Shown: positions 8,197 to 17,770, numbered from the stretch's first letter. The stretch is 64,000 bases of DNA from Pseudomonadota bacterium (GCA_023393635.1 JAEWKT010000012.1:1-64000); one strand, 5' to 3'. Made by a program: numbers and translations. The notes: generated from the sequence alone by a model not told the origin.

Positions 8197-9663
8197 ATGG
8201 AATTTATTCATGATTTTTTTCGTGGTAACGCCAACTGGTTTTATTTGATCGGTGCGGTACTTTTCATTCTAACCCTGCGTGGCTTGTCAGGTCCTAAAAC
8301 AGCTATTCAAGGCAATCGCTACGGTATGATTGCCATGGCAATTGCTGTGGTGACGACGTTCTTTGTGGCTGACAATCCAGTTGTTTGGTTAATTCTTGCG
8401 GCGATGGCAGCAGGTGCGGTAGTCGGTATTGCGCGTGCGCGTACTGTCCCCATGACCCAAATGCCAGAGACTGTTGCACTGATGCATTCATTGGTTGGTT
8501 TGGCTGCGGTACTCATTGCCATTGCTGCCATTTTGCATAACAACATATTAACCGCTTCATTTGTAGATAATGCAGATGCACTTAATGCTGCGGGTGTACA
8601 ACAAGCGCATATGAGTAAGGTTCATTTGTTTGAACTGTTTGTAGGTTGTTTTGTCGGTGCGATTACTTTTACGGCTTCTGTATTTGCTTATGGCAAACTG
8701 GCTGCCAAAAAATGGGCTAAAACCATTAATGGTAGCTGGGTAAAACCAGTTCAGGCACTTATTTTTATTGCCATGCTGGTAAGCGGTATCATGTTCTTTA
8801 TGACTGGCGATATGACAGCATTCTGGGCAATGACCATTCTGGCGCTGGCCTTTGGCTGGGTATGGATTGCACCTGTTGGCGGCGGTGATATGCCAGTGGT
8901 GGTGTCCTTGCTGAACTCGTTCTCTGGTTGGGCAGCGGCTGGTATTGGTTTCACCTTAGAAAACAACATGCTGATTGTTGCTGGTTCTTTGGTTGGTTCT
9001 TCAGGTGCCATTCTGTCTTACATCATGTGTAAGGCAATGAACCGCTCCATCATCAATGTATTGTTTGGTGGTATTGCCACGGCTGGTGCTGCTGCAAGTA
9101 GCGATGATGGTGAAGTAAAACAACGTAACTATCGTTCTGGTTCTGCCGACGATGCAGGCTTTTTGATGTCTAATGCCGATAGCGTGGTGATTGTACCTGG
9201 TTATGGGATGGCGCAAGGCCGTGCACAAAACGCAGTCAAAGAGCTGGCTAACCTGCTCAAAGAACAGGGTGTTACGGTTCGCTTTGCAATTCATCCAGTG
9301 GCTGGTCGTATGCCTGGTCACATGAACGTATTGCTGGCCGAAGCTGATGTTGACTATGAAGATATTCTGGAAATGGATGAGATCAACTCTGATTTTCCAG
9401 CCACTGATGTGGTGCTGGTGATTGGGGCCAACGACGTGGTGAATCCTGCGGCAAAAGATGATCCAAGCTCACCGATTTATGGCATGCCTATTTTGGAAGC
9501 GCATAAAGCGCGTACCATTATGGTGATCAAGCGTTCCATGGCAACAGGTTATGCTGGCCTTGATAACGACTTGTTCTATAATGACAAGACCATGATGGTG
9601 TTTGGTGATGCCAAGAAAGTAGTGGAAGACATGACAAAAGCCATTAATGGTGGTGGTCACTAA
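8197..9663 (+). CDS. pntB: NAD(P) transhydrogenase beta subunit
   Basis: Inner-membrane subunit of 488 residues carrying the rest of the proton channel and the NADP(H) domain. About nine membrane helices fill residues 5-290. The cytoplasmic domain III from about residue 320 has the NADP-binding fingerprint VPGYGMAQGRAQ, then HPVAGRMPGHMNVLLAEA, VIGANDVVNPAA, MPILEAHKA and VIKRSMATGYAGLDNDLFY, all diagnostic of PntB. It is the last gene of the pnt operon and is followed by an intrinsic terminator. No anomalies. Confidence 0.97.
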   Translation: MEFIHDFFRGNANWFYLIGAVLFILTLRGLSGPKTAIQGNRYGMIAMAIAVVTTFFVADNPVVWLILAAMAAGAVVGIARARTVPMTQMPETVALMHSLVGLAAVLIAIAAILHNNILTASFVDNADALNAAGVQQAHMSKVHLFELFVGCFVGAITFTASVFAYGKLAAKKWAKTINGSWVKPVQALIFIAMLVSGIMFFMTGDMTAFWAMTILALAFGWVWIAPVGGGDMPVVVSLLNSFSGWAAAGIGFTLENNMLIVAGSLVGSSGAILSYIMCKAMNRSIINVLFGGIATAGAAASSDDGEVKQRNYRSGSADDAGFLMSNADSVVIVPGYGMAQGRAQNAVKELANLLKEQGVTVRFAIHPVAGRMPGHMNVLLAEADVDYEDILEMDEINSDFPATDVVLVIGANDVVNPAAKDDPSSPIYGMPILEAHKARTIMVIKRSMATGYAGLDNDLFYNDKTMMVFGDAKKVVEDMTKAINGGGH

Positions 9664-9682
9664 GCCATTGCTTAAACAGTCT

Positions 9683-9712
9683 AAAAGCCGTCTCCCTGTG
9701 AGGCGGTTTTTT
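9683..9712 (+). terminator. Intrinsic terminator of the pnt operon
   Basis: AAAGCCGTCTC and GAGGCGGTTT pair around a 5-nt loop (CCTGT) with one mismatch or bulge, followed by TTTTTT. It lies 20 bp after the pntB stop. Confidence 0.85.
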
Positions 9713-9943
9713 ATACTTAAAAATTAAAATTGAAAATAGAGCTTATAAATAGATAGGGTGTGTTGACATGTCATCACACGGTCGTTTGTAGCTACTAATT
9801 TACCTTAAACATAAAATAAATCATGAAAGTGCGATGGGCTTCACTTGAGATAAAAACACGAATTGAGTACTCTACTGCCATAGATGGCTGTTGCTGGGTA
9901 GCATGCTTTAGCCGACAAGATAAGCGAATAACAAGAGCAAGAT

Positions 9944-12607
9944 ATGAATCAACAGGTGTTGGGTACTATTCATCAAGTACTCTCAAAGCTGGGTATTGGT
10001 TTTAATAAAGATCACCGTGCCATTGGCCTACAATTAAATGATCCTGGGTTAAATCAGCAGGTATATTTACAATATTTCAGTGGCCATAGTGCAATTAATA
10101 GCGGCTTAAATTTACAGCTCATTTGCTTATCTACTAATGCCAGTATTCCGCTCAACTGCTTTATTGGTCAGACTGCAATGGTTGAGCAAATGACGGATCA
10201 GGGCATAGCGCATCCTACTTCAGGCATTATCACACAAGCAGTGAAAGGGTGTGATGATGGTGGTTTTGCCGTCTACAAACTAACCTTGCAAGACAGTTTT
10301 AGCAGCTTAATGCCCAAACGCCGCAATAGCCGCGTGTTTATGCAAAAATCGATATTAGATGTCACACGCATTTTATTTGAAGAGTGGTCACAACAAAGCC
10401 CGCTTTTTGCTAAAAGTATGACTCTTGACCACAGTTTGCTTGAGCAAAGTGATGATATCCGCCCGTTCACCATGCAAAGCCAGGAAAGTGACTTTGATTT
10501 TTTAACGCGACTTTGGCGCAGTGTGGGCATCAACTGGTTTATCGATCAGACCCAGCAGCCTGCCACTCAGCAACATCGTATTATTTTGTTTAACGACAGC
10601 AAATCCCTGACTCAGCTTGCTGCCTCTCATTTATATTTTCAGCGCAGTGATGCCACCCAACAGCAGGACAGTATTACCCAGCTATTAAGCCATCAGCAAT
10701 TACAAAGCACTCATATCCATTTGCAGCGTTGGTCGCAACAACATGGCAGCATGGATGAGCAGCTAAGCATCAGTAATGCGCAGCAAAGTACCGCTTATAC
10801 GTCGGCCACCTTAAAATTAGAACACGCATGGCACCTCGGTGCTGTTGCGCTGGGTGATTTAAACGGGCAAGACCAAAATACTCAACCTTGCCAGCAACAA
10901 CTGGTTCGTTTGGGTGAGCTACTGATTAAACGTCAGGAACTAGACAGTAAAAGCGTGACTGCCATAGGCACAGTACGCAATGCCAAAGTCGGTTACTGGT
11001 TTCATTTGGCTGGACACAATAACAGCATATTCCCTGATATAAGTGGAAGTGAGTTTTTAATTACTGAGCTGTCCTGTTATGCCTACAATAACTTGCCCAA
11101 AGAAATCAATACGCGGATATTGGCACTGATTGAGCAAAGCCAATGGCCGCTGCCTCATAGTCAACTGCTTAAACCACAAACGCCAACACAGTCGTATCAA
11201 CTTAATCAGCGTCATCAAGTGCAAATGACGCTAGTGCAGCGCGACGTTGCGATTATGCCATTTTATGACCCACAACTTCACACTGTCAAAGCCCCTCCCA
11301 TGCGCGCACGAGTGGTTGGTGCGGAGGGTGAAACCATTCATGTAGATGCCTGGGGTCGTATCAAGGTTCAGTTTTTATTCTCGCGTGGACAAGATAACTC
11401 CCACAGTGGTGGTGCAGGTAGCAGTGGCACAGATAGTGATTCGGCCTGGGTGGATGTACTCACCCCATGGGCAGGCGATGGCGAATCAAGTTATGGCGCA
11501 CGGTTTTTGCCGCGCGCAGGTGAGATGGTAATCATTGATTTTTTTGATGGCAATGCGGATCAACCCTTTGTCGTGGGGCGCATGCATGAGGGCAATCGAA
11601 CACCTACTCAATTTGACCAGCAAGGCACATTGCCCGATACCCGTGCATTGAGCGGTATTAAATCACAGGAAATTAATGGCGCAGGTTTTAATCAGCTACG
11701 GCTTGATGACAGCACAGGACAAATTAGCAGCCAGCTTGCTAGTAGTCATGCGGTAAGTCAGTTGAACCTTGGTAGCCTTGTTCATCCGCGTCGCACCGAA
11801 GACGCTAAACCACGTGGCGCGGGCTTTGAGCTGCGCACTGACCAGTTTGGTGCGCTGCGTGCAGGACAAGGCTTATTACTTTCAACCCATGTGCAAGCGC
11901 AGGCAGCAGCAGATCATTTAGACGTACAACCAGCTAAATCTCAGCTAGAAGCCAGACTTAACCAGTCTAGCGTATTAAGTGATGTGGCTAAAAATCAACA
12001 AACTGATCCACTAGATGGGCTAGACAAGCTGAAGACGTTTTTAGAGCAAATAGACCAGCAGGATGAAGGAAAAGCCGCTGCTTTTAAACAAGCACTGATG
12101 CTGTTGGCTAGCCCCGAGAGTATTGCTTTAGCCAGCCAAAAAGATATTCATATGAGTGCAGATGGACAGCTCACTCAAACCGCAGGCGGTAGTATTAATG
12201 TCAGTACGCAGAAAAATCTTATTGCCCAGGCAGGTCAAAAAGTCAGCCTATTTGCGGCTGGGCAAGGTATTAATGCCATTGCTGCCAAAAGCAAGCTTGA
12301 GCTACAGGCCCAAGCAGATGGCATAGAGGTGATAGCCCGCAAGGTAGTCAAATTTATTTCAACTGAAGAGCGCATTGAGATTACCAGCCCCAAGGAAATT
12401 GTGATTAATGCACAAGGGTCGCAACTTAAAATTAATAGTGGCGGGGTGTTCACCACGACTGGTGCTAAGTTTGAGGTGAAAGCTGGCCAGCATGTGTTTA
12501 GTGGGGGTAGCAACTTAACTAACGTACCTCTTAACTTGCCTAAAATGGAATGTGATGTAAAAGGATTACAAGAAAGCTCTACTGGCAAAGTAATGATAGA
12601 TGTGTAA
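9944..12607 (+). CDS. vgrG: Type VI secretion spike protein VgrG with DUF2345 extension
   Basis: Trimeric tip of the T6SS tube that carries effectors into target cells. Residues 1 to about 400 form the gp27-like base (blocks such as DFDFLTRLWRSVGINWFI). An OB-fold/gp5 part follows near residue 450 (RARVVGAEGETIHVDAWGRI). The usual SYGARFLPRAGEMVIIDF and DQPFVVGRMHEG come next. From about residue 715 there is a DUF2345 beta-helix (repeating LASQKDIHMSADGQ-like strands) and a short tail of about 30 residues. The N-terminal style, starting directly at the base domain, is that of Acinetobacter VgrGs. It heads a cassette whose next gene starts 4 bp after its stop. No other T6SS structural genes are in the window, so it is an orphan vgrG island. 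A TTGACA at 9763-9768 may be part of its promoter. Confidence 0.94.
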   Translation: MNQQVLGTIHQVLSKLGIGFNKDHRAIGLQLNDPGLNQQVYLQYFSGHSAINSGLNLQLICLSTNASIPLNCFIGQTAMVEQMTDQGIAHPTSGIITQAVKGCDDGGFAVYKLTLQDSFSSLMPKRRNSRVFMQKSILDVTRILFEEWSQQSPLFAKSMTLDHSLLEQSDDIRPFTMQSQESDFDFLTRLWRSVGINWFIDQTQQPATQQHRIILFNDSKSLTQLAASHLYFQRSDATQQQDSITQLLSHQQLQSTHIHLQRWSQQHGSMDEQLSISNAQQSTAYTSATLKLEHAWHLGAVALGDLNGQDQNTQPCQQQLVRLGELLIKRQELDSKSVTAIGTVRNAKVGYWFHLAGHNNSIFPDISGSEFLITELSCYAYNNLPKEINTRILALIEQSQWPLPHSQLLKPQTPTQSYQLNQRHQVQMTLVQRDVAIMPFYDPQLHTVKAPPMRARVVGAEGETIHVDAWGRIKVQFLFSRGQDNSHSGGAGSSGTDSDSAWVDVLTPWAGDGESSYGARFLPRAGEMVIIDFFDGNADQPFVVGRMHEGNRTPTQFDQQGTLPDTRALSGIKSQEINGAGFNQLRLDDSTGQISSQLASSHAVSQLNLGSLVHPRRTEDAKPRGAGFELRTDQFGALRAGQGLLLSTHVQAQAAADHLDVQPAKSQLEARLNQSSVLSDVAKNQQTDPLDGLDKLKTFLEQIDQQDEGKAAAFKQALMLLASPESIALASQKDIHMSADGQLTQTAGGSINVSTQKNLIAQAGQKVSLFAAGQGINAIAAKSKLELQAQADGIEVIARKVVKFISTEERIEITSPKEIVINAQGSQLKINSGGVFTTTGAKFEVKAGQHVFSGGSNLTNVPLNLPKMECDVKGLQESSTGKVMIDV

Positions 12608-12610
12608 AAA

Positions 12611-13267
12611 ATGAATAATTTATCAGTTGAAAATGCAAAAAAGATTTTTTTTGATAGCAATTACATTTTGCTTGACGGTATTTTTTGGGATGGAATAACT
12701 GAAAGATTAAATCAGTATGAAATTTCTTATATTACAGTAGGGCTAGATTACTTTGGTCACAAAGATTTATGCCCGTTAATAATTAATTTAAATGAAATTA
12801 ATAATAAAGACTTTATATGGGAATGTTTTGGGGAGAATTACCATATTAATGCAACAAGTAGTTTTGATTACATGTCAATTTTTCAAAATATAATTAAAAC
12901 TAATGCTACAGTTGAGGTGTTTAAAGATTACATTAAAGATTTAATGATCGTCAAGGTAAATAAAAAGAAAAAAATATTTAGATTTTACGATTCGAGAGTA
13001 ATGATGTATGCCCAATATTTTATTAATTCGAATGCTAAAGAATTTTTAGGTATAGGAAAGAAGATAAATACAATAAAAATAGATAGCTGGATTATTAATG
13101 TTGCTAGCAACTATTACTCAATTGAAGGCGATTTAATTTTAGAGGGTTTAAAAAATAATTATACAATAGATTTGTTTTATAAAGCTACTCAGGAAATTAG
13201 AGAAGCTTTTAATTTGAATGATGATATTAATTTATTACCACTAATTAAAGAAAAGGTAGAGTGCTAA
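12611..13267 (+). CDS. DUF4123-type T6SS effector chaperone
   Basis: Probable adaptor that loads the downstream effector onto VgrG. The protein has 218 residues and the outline of DUF4123 (Tap/TEC) proteins: an N-terminal ILLDG-like start, a central strand-rich part, and the late signature KIFRFYDSRVMMYAQYF, which corresponds to the family's FRFYDPRVL block. Position between vgrG and a large effector gene, with gaps of 4 bp and 1 bp, is exactly where these chaperones are found. Base composition is strikingly AT-rich compared with vgrG, with many AAT, ATT and TTA codons, suggesting separate acquisition of the cargo part of the cassette. The family call rests on motif and context; the sequence is divergent. 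Confidence 0.75.
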   Translation: MNNLSVENAKKIFFDSNYILLDGIFWDGITERLNQYEISYITVGLDYFGHKDLCPLIINLNEINNKDFIWECFGENYHINATSSFDYMSIFQNIIKTNATVEVFKDYIKDLMIVKVNKKKKIFRFYDSRVMMYAQYFINSNAKEFLGIGKKINTIKIDSWIINVASNYYSIEGDLILEGLKNNYTIDLFYKATQEIREAFNLNDDINLLPLIKEKVEC

Positions 13268-13268
13268 A

Positions 13269-15830
13269 ATGGCTCAGAAAGACTGCACACGATGTGATAA
13301 GAAAGGATTTCCTATTTTTCTAGCTAGATATGCATTGGGCTTTGGTAATATGCCAAATGCAACTAAAAACGGCGTTAAATTACTAAAAGATATGCCGTCC
13401 TTAAACTCTACCGAGGACTTTTATACTCTACGTACTTTATATAATGGTTATGTCTACCTATTTGATCCTACTGATAGAAATAAGTTGCGATGCTTTCAGG
13501 TATCTTCGAATGAAACCGCGATACTAACCGAAATACAGCTTAAAGATCCTGCTATCAATAATGCAATAAATAAAAAGCATGAAAACTGTAGTATGTCAGG
13601 TCTAAATGCTAGTAATAGTATGCGTTATGGGAATGCGGTGTTATTAACAATACCTAGAGCGAACGAAACAAGGACAGTTTATGTTACTTTCAGCCGTTAT
13701 TTTTGGAATGATAAAATAATTAAGCTCAATACTGATTTGCAAAATGCAGCAAAGTATATGACGCCAATTCAGGTAGGGGGAAAGAACAGCTATTCCATAC
13801 CTATTGAAAAATTGGGCTCTACAGTTTTTGAGTATGCAAATAAAGATAAGAATAAAGTACTCTGGAGCCAAAACGCGCTACAGCAAGGGCACTTGCGTAT
13901 GCCTGAGCTAGTTACGACGATAATTCATGAAGCGAATCGCTTAAATAAGGATAAAGGAGTAATTATTCCAGTATTTGATCCTGCATCCTTATGTGGCGAT
14001 ATAGATGATCTGCTTGAGTATAAAAAAAGCCTGGTCTTAAGTGCAGAAGAAAGAAAGAAGGTTGAGTATTATGGCCAACTTAAAGAATTTAAAACAAATT
14101 TATATACCTCAGCAAAATTAACAGCTATACAGGCAGAAATAGATTATTGGAAAAATATTAAAAAATTTAAAGACGGTAATTCTATAAGGGATATTTCAGA
14201 GATCCTACCTGAGTTACAGGATCCTAAAACAATTAAAAGAATTCAAGAAAAAGCATTGAAGCAGGGTGATGAAAATTTTGATTTTTTCTTTAAAGGAATT
14301 AAAAGTAAAAAAGAACTAGAAAATTGGTACTCTAAAAATATTCAAAGTAAATATAATATGTTCTATAAGAATAAAGCTTTAGTACTAGATAAGTTTTTTA
14401 TTGAATTGTTGAAGTGTAATATACTTGAGTATTACATGACCCTTCATTTTGATGAGAATGACATACATTCAGGAGCTCATTATACCAGTACTGTTACAGC
14501 TATATTTGGTCAAATGCAACAATACGAAGCAAGTTATAATTATATATGTTCACTGCTAACTGGTAATATTACTGATAAGAAAAATTATATTTTAAGAGCA
14601 TTAGTGTGGGGACAAGCTAAACTCATTAAAACACTTTCAGGATTAAATTATTTCTTAACGGACAATCCATTTATCGATAAGCCCTGGGCGACCATACTAA
14701 CAACAAGAGCCGCAGTGGTGGGTAAAAACATAGGCGCATTATCAGAGGCTGCTTTACTGATTAATACTATAGATAAGCCAGCCGCTTATATATTTAAAAA
14801 AGCTGCTACGGGACAAATTAAGCTCTCTCATTTTGCACTGGCTTGGGGAGCACATACCAATAATGTAGTGAGCTTTTTAACCATCCAAGGGACACATGCA
14901 GAAATATCATCTTTTTTCGCTAAACTAATCCAGAAATATGCAGGTACAGCTTTACCTCCTCAAGATATTAAAAAACTTGTTGATCTTACTGTTACTGAAT
15001 TTATGATTGCGCAAGGTTTAACTGATAGGCCTACCAGAAGTAATAGCATCAGTATCATGTTACAGGTAAGCAAAGATGCGTTAAGACAATTTATTGATAA
15101 TATCAAGATGAGTGGTAATTTTCAAAAAGATGGTTTAAAAGTTATTTTAAAAAACTCACAAGACTTTCATGAGCATTTTTACAATCAGGTTGAAAGCAAT
15201 TTTAAAACCCCGCTTAAAGCGAGTGCATATAGCTCCTACAGTACCGTTAAAGCTGCAGGTGTAATACAGATAGTAAGTATTGGTATTTTATTTTACCGCT
15301 TACTAGGCAATCCAAGTTTAGATAACTCCCTTAATTTAGCAGGTGCATCGTTAAGTAGCGTGAGCATGGCACTGGCCATGATTGACCAGAATGTAAGGGT
15401 ACAGGCCATTGCTTTAGAAAAAAGTCTGACTGGGGCTCAAATTCAGGCTTCACAGAAGGTAATATTTCGAGCAGCAGGATTTGCAATTGCTGGGGGGGTC
15501 TTTTTTGCAGTTGTGGATGGTCGCGCCTCTTATTTTGCATTTAAAGATGGCGATACGTTTTTGAGCGTCCAATATGGTGTGGCCGCTGGATTAGGTATGG
15601 CTGCGACAGGCACGGGGGTGTGGGCACTATTTCGTACAGGTTTGACTCCTAATTTGGCAACCTTTGTGCTTATCGTCGGTTATATCGGCCTGCAATATTA
15701 CATCGTGAAGACCAAAATGGAACCTGTGCAAAAAGCAATTAAAGAGTCACCGTGGGGTAATAGCGCTAATAATAATAACACCAGCCAGCAGATCTTGCAT
15801 TTTCAACAGGTATTAAAGCAGCTTGCTTAA
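13269..15830 (+). CDS. T6SS effector, VasX/BTH_I2691-like, membrane-active
   Basis: Large cargo protein of 853 residues. The N-terminus has the signature of VasX-type effectors: paired cysteines and a short motif (CTRCDKKGFPIFLARYAL, residues 6-23), then FYTLRTLYNGYVYLFD. The middle (about 250-640) is helical and contains no recognisable enzyme motif. The C-terminal ~200 residues hold several hydrophobic segments, near 655-680, 692-702, 732-745, 768-788 and 794-815, as expected for a toxin that inserts into membranes; it ends in a short Asn/Gln-rich tail. Pore formation is inferred from that architecture and from VasX. It begins 1 bp after the DUF4123 gene and is followed 9 bp later by a membrane protein that may protect the producer. 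The 5' half is AT-rich; composition moves toward the genome norm near the 3' end. Confidence 0.78.
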   Translation: MAQKDCTRCDKKGFPIFLARYALGFGNMPNATKNGVKLLKDMPSLNSTEDFYTLRTLYNGYVYLFDPTDRNKLRCFQVSSNETAILTEIQLKDPAINNAINKKHENCSMSGLNASNSMRYGNAVLLTIPRANETRTVYVTFSRYFWNDKIIKLNTDLQNAAKYMTPIQVGGKNSYSIPIEKLGSTVFEYANKDKNKVLWSQNALQQGHLRMPELVTTIIHEANRLNKDKGVIIPVFDPASLCGDIDDLLEYKKSLVLSAEERKKVEYYGQLKEFKTNLYTSAKLTAIQAEIDYWKNIKKFKDGNSIRDISEILPELQDPKTIKRIQEKALKQGDENFDFFFKGIKSKKELENWYSKNIQSKYNMFYKNKALVLDKFFIELLKCNILEYYMTLHFDENDIHSGAHYTSTVTAIFGQMQQYEASYNYICSLLTGNITDKKNYILRALVWGQAKLIKTLSGLNYFLTDNPFIDKPWATILTTRAAVVGKNIGALSEAALLINTIDKPAAYIFKKAATGQIKLSHFALAWGAHTNNVVSFLTIQGTHAEISSFFAKLIQKYAGTALPPQDIKKLVDLTVTEFMIAQGLTDRPTRSNSISIMLQVSKDALRQFIDNIKMSGNFQKDGLKVILKNSQDFHEHFYNQVESNFKTPLKASAYSSYSTVKAAGVIQIVSIGILFYRLLGNPSLDNSLNLAGASLSSVSMALAMIDQNVRVQAIALEKSLTGAQIQASQKVIFRAAGFAIAGGVFFAVVDGRASYFAFKDGDTFLSVQYGVAAGLGMAATGTGVWALFRTGLTPNLATFVLIVGYIGLQYYIVKTKMEPVQKAIKESPWGNSANNNNTSQQILHFQQVLKQLA

Positions 15831-15839
15831 AGGATTTTT

Positions 15840-16949
15840 ATGGGAATTAGAAGAGGTTTTTCTGAAAACTACGAAACAGTGGGTAAAGACTGCTTTAGCC
15901 ATAATAGTTTTGTGAAGGAACTTAAAAAAGATGAGCGTGCCAGTGATGAGCTGATGGCACAAAACTCGGTAATCCGCTTTAATTCAGAGTATATGGATGT
16001 GCTGGGTAACTGGTATTTTTTTAAGACAGGGGGCATTCTGGCGTTTGTAATTTTGATCATGATTGCGTTACCAATGCTAGTGTTAATGATTGTATTGGTC
16101 ATGCAAATCGCTCAAGGTACGAATATCAGTACTACATGGCAAGTCATTGCAGTTTGTGCGGTTATTGGTTATTTAATTATGATTGGGTTGTTTTTTCATC
16201 AAATTCGTCGTGATTTTTTTCATTATACGTATTATCCCATGCGTTTTAATCGAATCGAGCGTAAAGTTTATGTGACCAATCCTAACAAGACAGTATCCAT
16301 ATATAACTGGGATGATTTGACCGTCACTATTAATAATACATCAGCAAGTCATTTTTTTATTCGCCTATCTAAACTCGATGTGAATCAAAACGTCACTGAG
16401 ACTTTCTCACTGCCTTATATCAGCAGTTACGGGCAAGTCGTAGAAACACAGCTAATCAATCACTGGGAGTTCTTTCGACGTTATATGGAAGAGGGAGCAG
16501 AAGACAGTTATCATGTCATTAAAGAATATTATAATATTCATGGGCGAAAAGAAAAATTATCTGAAATATTTTACGCATTGATTTTGCCAGAAAGAGAGTT
16601 TGGAATTAATCTGGAAGATAATAGTTCTGATAGTCCTAATGTAAATGATGCTTTACGTTGGTTTCCATTTACCTTCTGGTCATTTTTAGCACGCTGGGTC
16701 AATGAACGCTGTAATCGCTTACCACCCATGACGGGTCACTTTTATGTGGATGCGGCAAAGTATCAGGATGATCCCTATAATATTGAACATAAGCTGAAAA
16801 ACTTTAAACGCCATATTCCACTAACTACAAGACAAAAATTGATTTTATGGATTTGGGGGCCATCCTCCTTACTTATTGCTTATCTTTTGTTAGAAATAAT
16901 GACCTATTCTGCCAAAGGAGAGACCTTGTTGCTAGGGTATTTGTTCTAG
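15840..16949 (+). CDS. DUF6708-like membrane protein, probable immunity or accessory factor
   Basis: Protein of 369 residues with two long membrane helices close together (about 62-92 and 100-122) and a third at the C-terminus (about 335-352). Directly after the second helix comes HYTYYPMRFNRIERKVYVTN, followed by YNWDDL, the pattern I associate with DUF6708 proteins, which occur beside VasX/BTH_I2691 effectors. Its start, 9 bp after the effector stop with AAAGGATTTTT as ribosome-binding site, shows it is the last gene of the cassette. An inner-membrane protein next to a membrane-active toxin is the normal place for an immunity protein, but DUF6708 members could instead assist delivery. No enzyme motif seen. 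Confidence 0.65.
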   Translation: MGIRRGFSENYETVGKDCFSHNSFVKELKKDERASDELMAQNSVIRFNSEYMDVLGNWYFFKTGGILAFVILIMIALPMLVLMIVLVMQIAQGTNISTTWQVIAVCAVIGYLIMIGLFFHQIRRDFFHYTYYPMRFNRIERKVYVTNPNKTVSIYNWDDLTVTINNTSASHFFIRLSKLDVNQNVTETFSLPYISSYGQVVETQLINHWEFFRRYMEEGAEDSYHVIKEYYNIHGRKEKLSEIFYALILPEREFGINLEDNSSDSPNVNDALRWFPFTFWSFLARWVNERCNRLPPMTGHFYVDAAKYQDDPYNIEHKLKNFKRHIPLTTRQKLILWIWGPSSLLIAYLLLEIMTYSAKGETLLLGYLF

Positions 16950-17099
16950 CAAAGGATCTCTGCACTTACTAGCATAAACTATAAGATAAAATTTATCTAT
17001 TTCATGCATTAAACATGGATAGCATGATGGCCAGCCATGTTTCTTATTGATTTTACTTTTCTTTGGGAGTAGTTGTGCAGCGTTTGATTCGTAGCTTAA

Positions 17100-17678
17100 T
17101 TATAAAGGTCCGCTAGAAAATAGTAATTCAACTTTATACTGCTGCGGATTTATCTTTTTCAAGGTGATAAGCGTGGTGGTATGCGTCATATCGTAAATCG
17201 AACTTACCAAGTACTCTTTGTCAATTTTTAGCTTCTGTCGCTGTTGTACTGTTTTAATCAGTGGTTTTAGTGATTCTGTATAAAACTGCTGATTATCGGT
17301 TTTAAATAATGAGCTGTATTGCCGAAGCTGCTTAATCAGGCAGGCATCACAAAACTTCTTGCTTTGCTCAACCAGCATTGCGTTTAAAACTAAACTCACT
17401 TCCCAGCTATACCATTCACAGCCTTGATCTTGAATCGTGATACGCTGTCCATTTGCTAGCGTGGCTGTTTCTCTGCCCACCACTAAACCTTGGCTGGGTA
17501 TTATTTTAAATTGATGATTCTTTACTTTTAATGGATTAAGTAGAGCTTCGGGTAAGCCCCTAGTGCAATTTTCTTCAAAGTTCTTTTTAGCCAGTATAAG
17601 TTTATTAGGGGCTGCATTGGCTGAGCTTAAAAATAAAAGGCCAAAAATAACAGTCGCAATGTAAAAGTAATTTTTCAT
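17100..17678 (-). CDS. Secreted periplasmic protein of unknown function
   Basis: Protein of 192 residues with a clean signal peptide: basic start, hydrophobic core to about residue 18, and a cleavage site after SANA. The mature part has four cysteines (in ENCTRG, DQGCEW and KFCDAC), compatible with two disulfides in the periplasm. No catalytic motif or family is recognised. It is convergent with the T6SS cassette and ends 150 bp from it, and is transcribed toward it, so it is not in that operon. A periplasmic role in self-protection is conceivable but unsupported. No clear terminator follows. Confidence 0.6.
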   Translation of the reverse strand: MKNYFYIATVIFGLLFLSSANAAPNKLILAKKNFEENCTRGLPEALLNPLKVKNHQFKIIPSQGLVVGRETATLANGQRITIQDQGCEWYSWEVSLVLNAMLVEQSKKFCDACLIKQLRQYSSLFKTDNQQFYTESLKPLIKTVQQRQKLKIDKEYLVSSIYDMTHTTTLITLKKINPQQYKVELLFSSGPL

Positions 17679-17746
17679 AATACTTGCCTTAAGGTAATGG
17701 CTCAGTTATCAAGATATTTTAGTTTTAACAGCATTTATTTTAGCTC

Positions 17747-17770
17747 AAAAAAGAGCCGCCTAAGCGACTC
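17747..17770 (-). terminator. Intrinsic terminator of proS
   Basis: Read leftward, GAGTCGC (17770-17764) pairs with GCGGCTC (17759-17753) around a 4-nt loop, followed by TTTTTT. It lies 22 bp after the proS stop. Confidence 0.9.

Noticed and set aside
9823..10005. 60-codon ORF before vgrG
   Set aside because: It overlaps the vgrG 5' end in another frame and its product is unconvincing.
12235..12660. Leftward ORF of 141 codons opposite the end of vgrG
   Set aside because: It lies over the DUF2345 repeats and the start of the DUF4123 gene; a composition artefact.
9944..16949. Prophage tail module
   Set aside because: Phage-like VgrG domains are present, but there are no other tail, capsid or integrase genes; the DUF4123 and VasX-like neighbours identify T6SS cargo.
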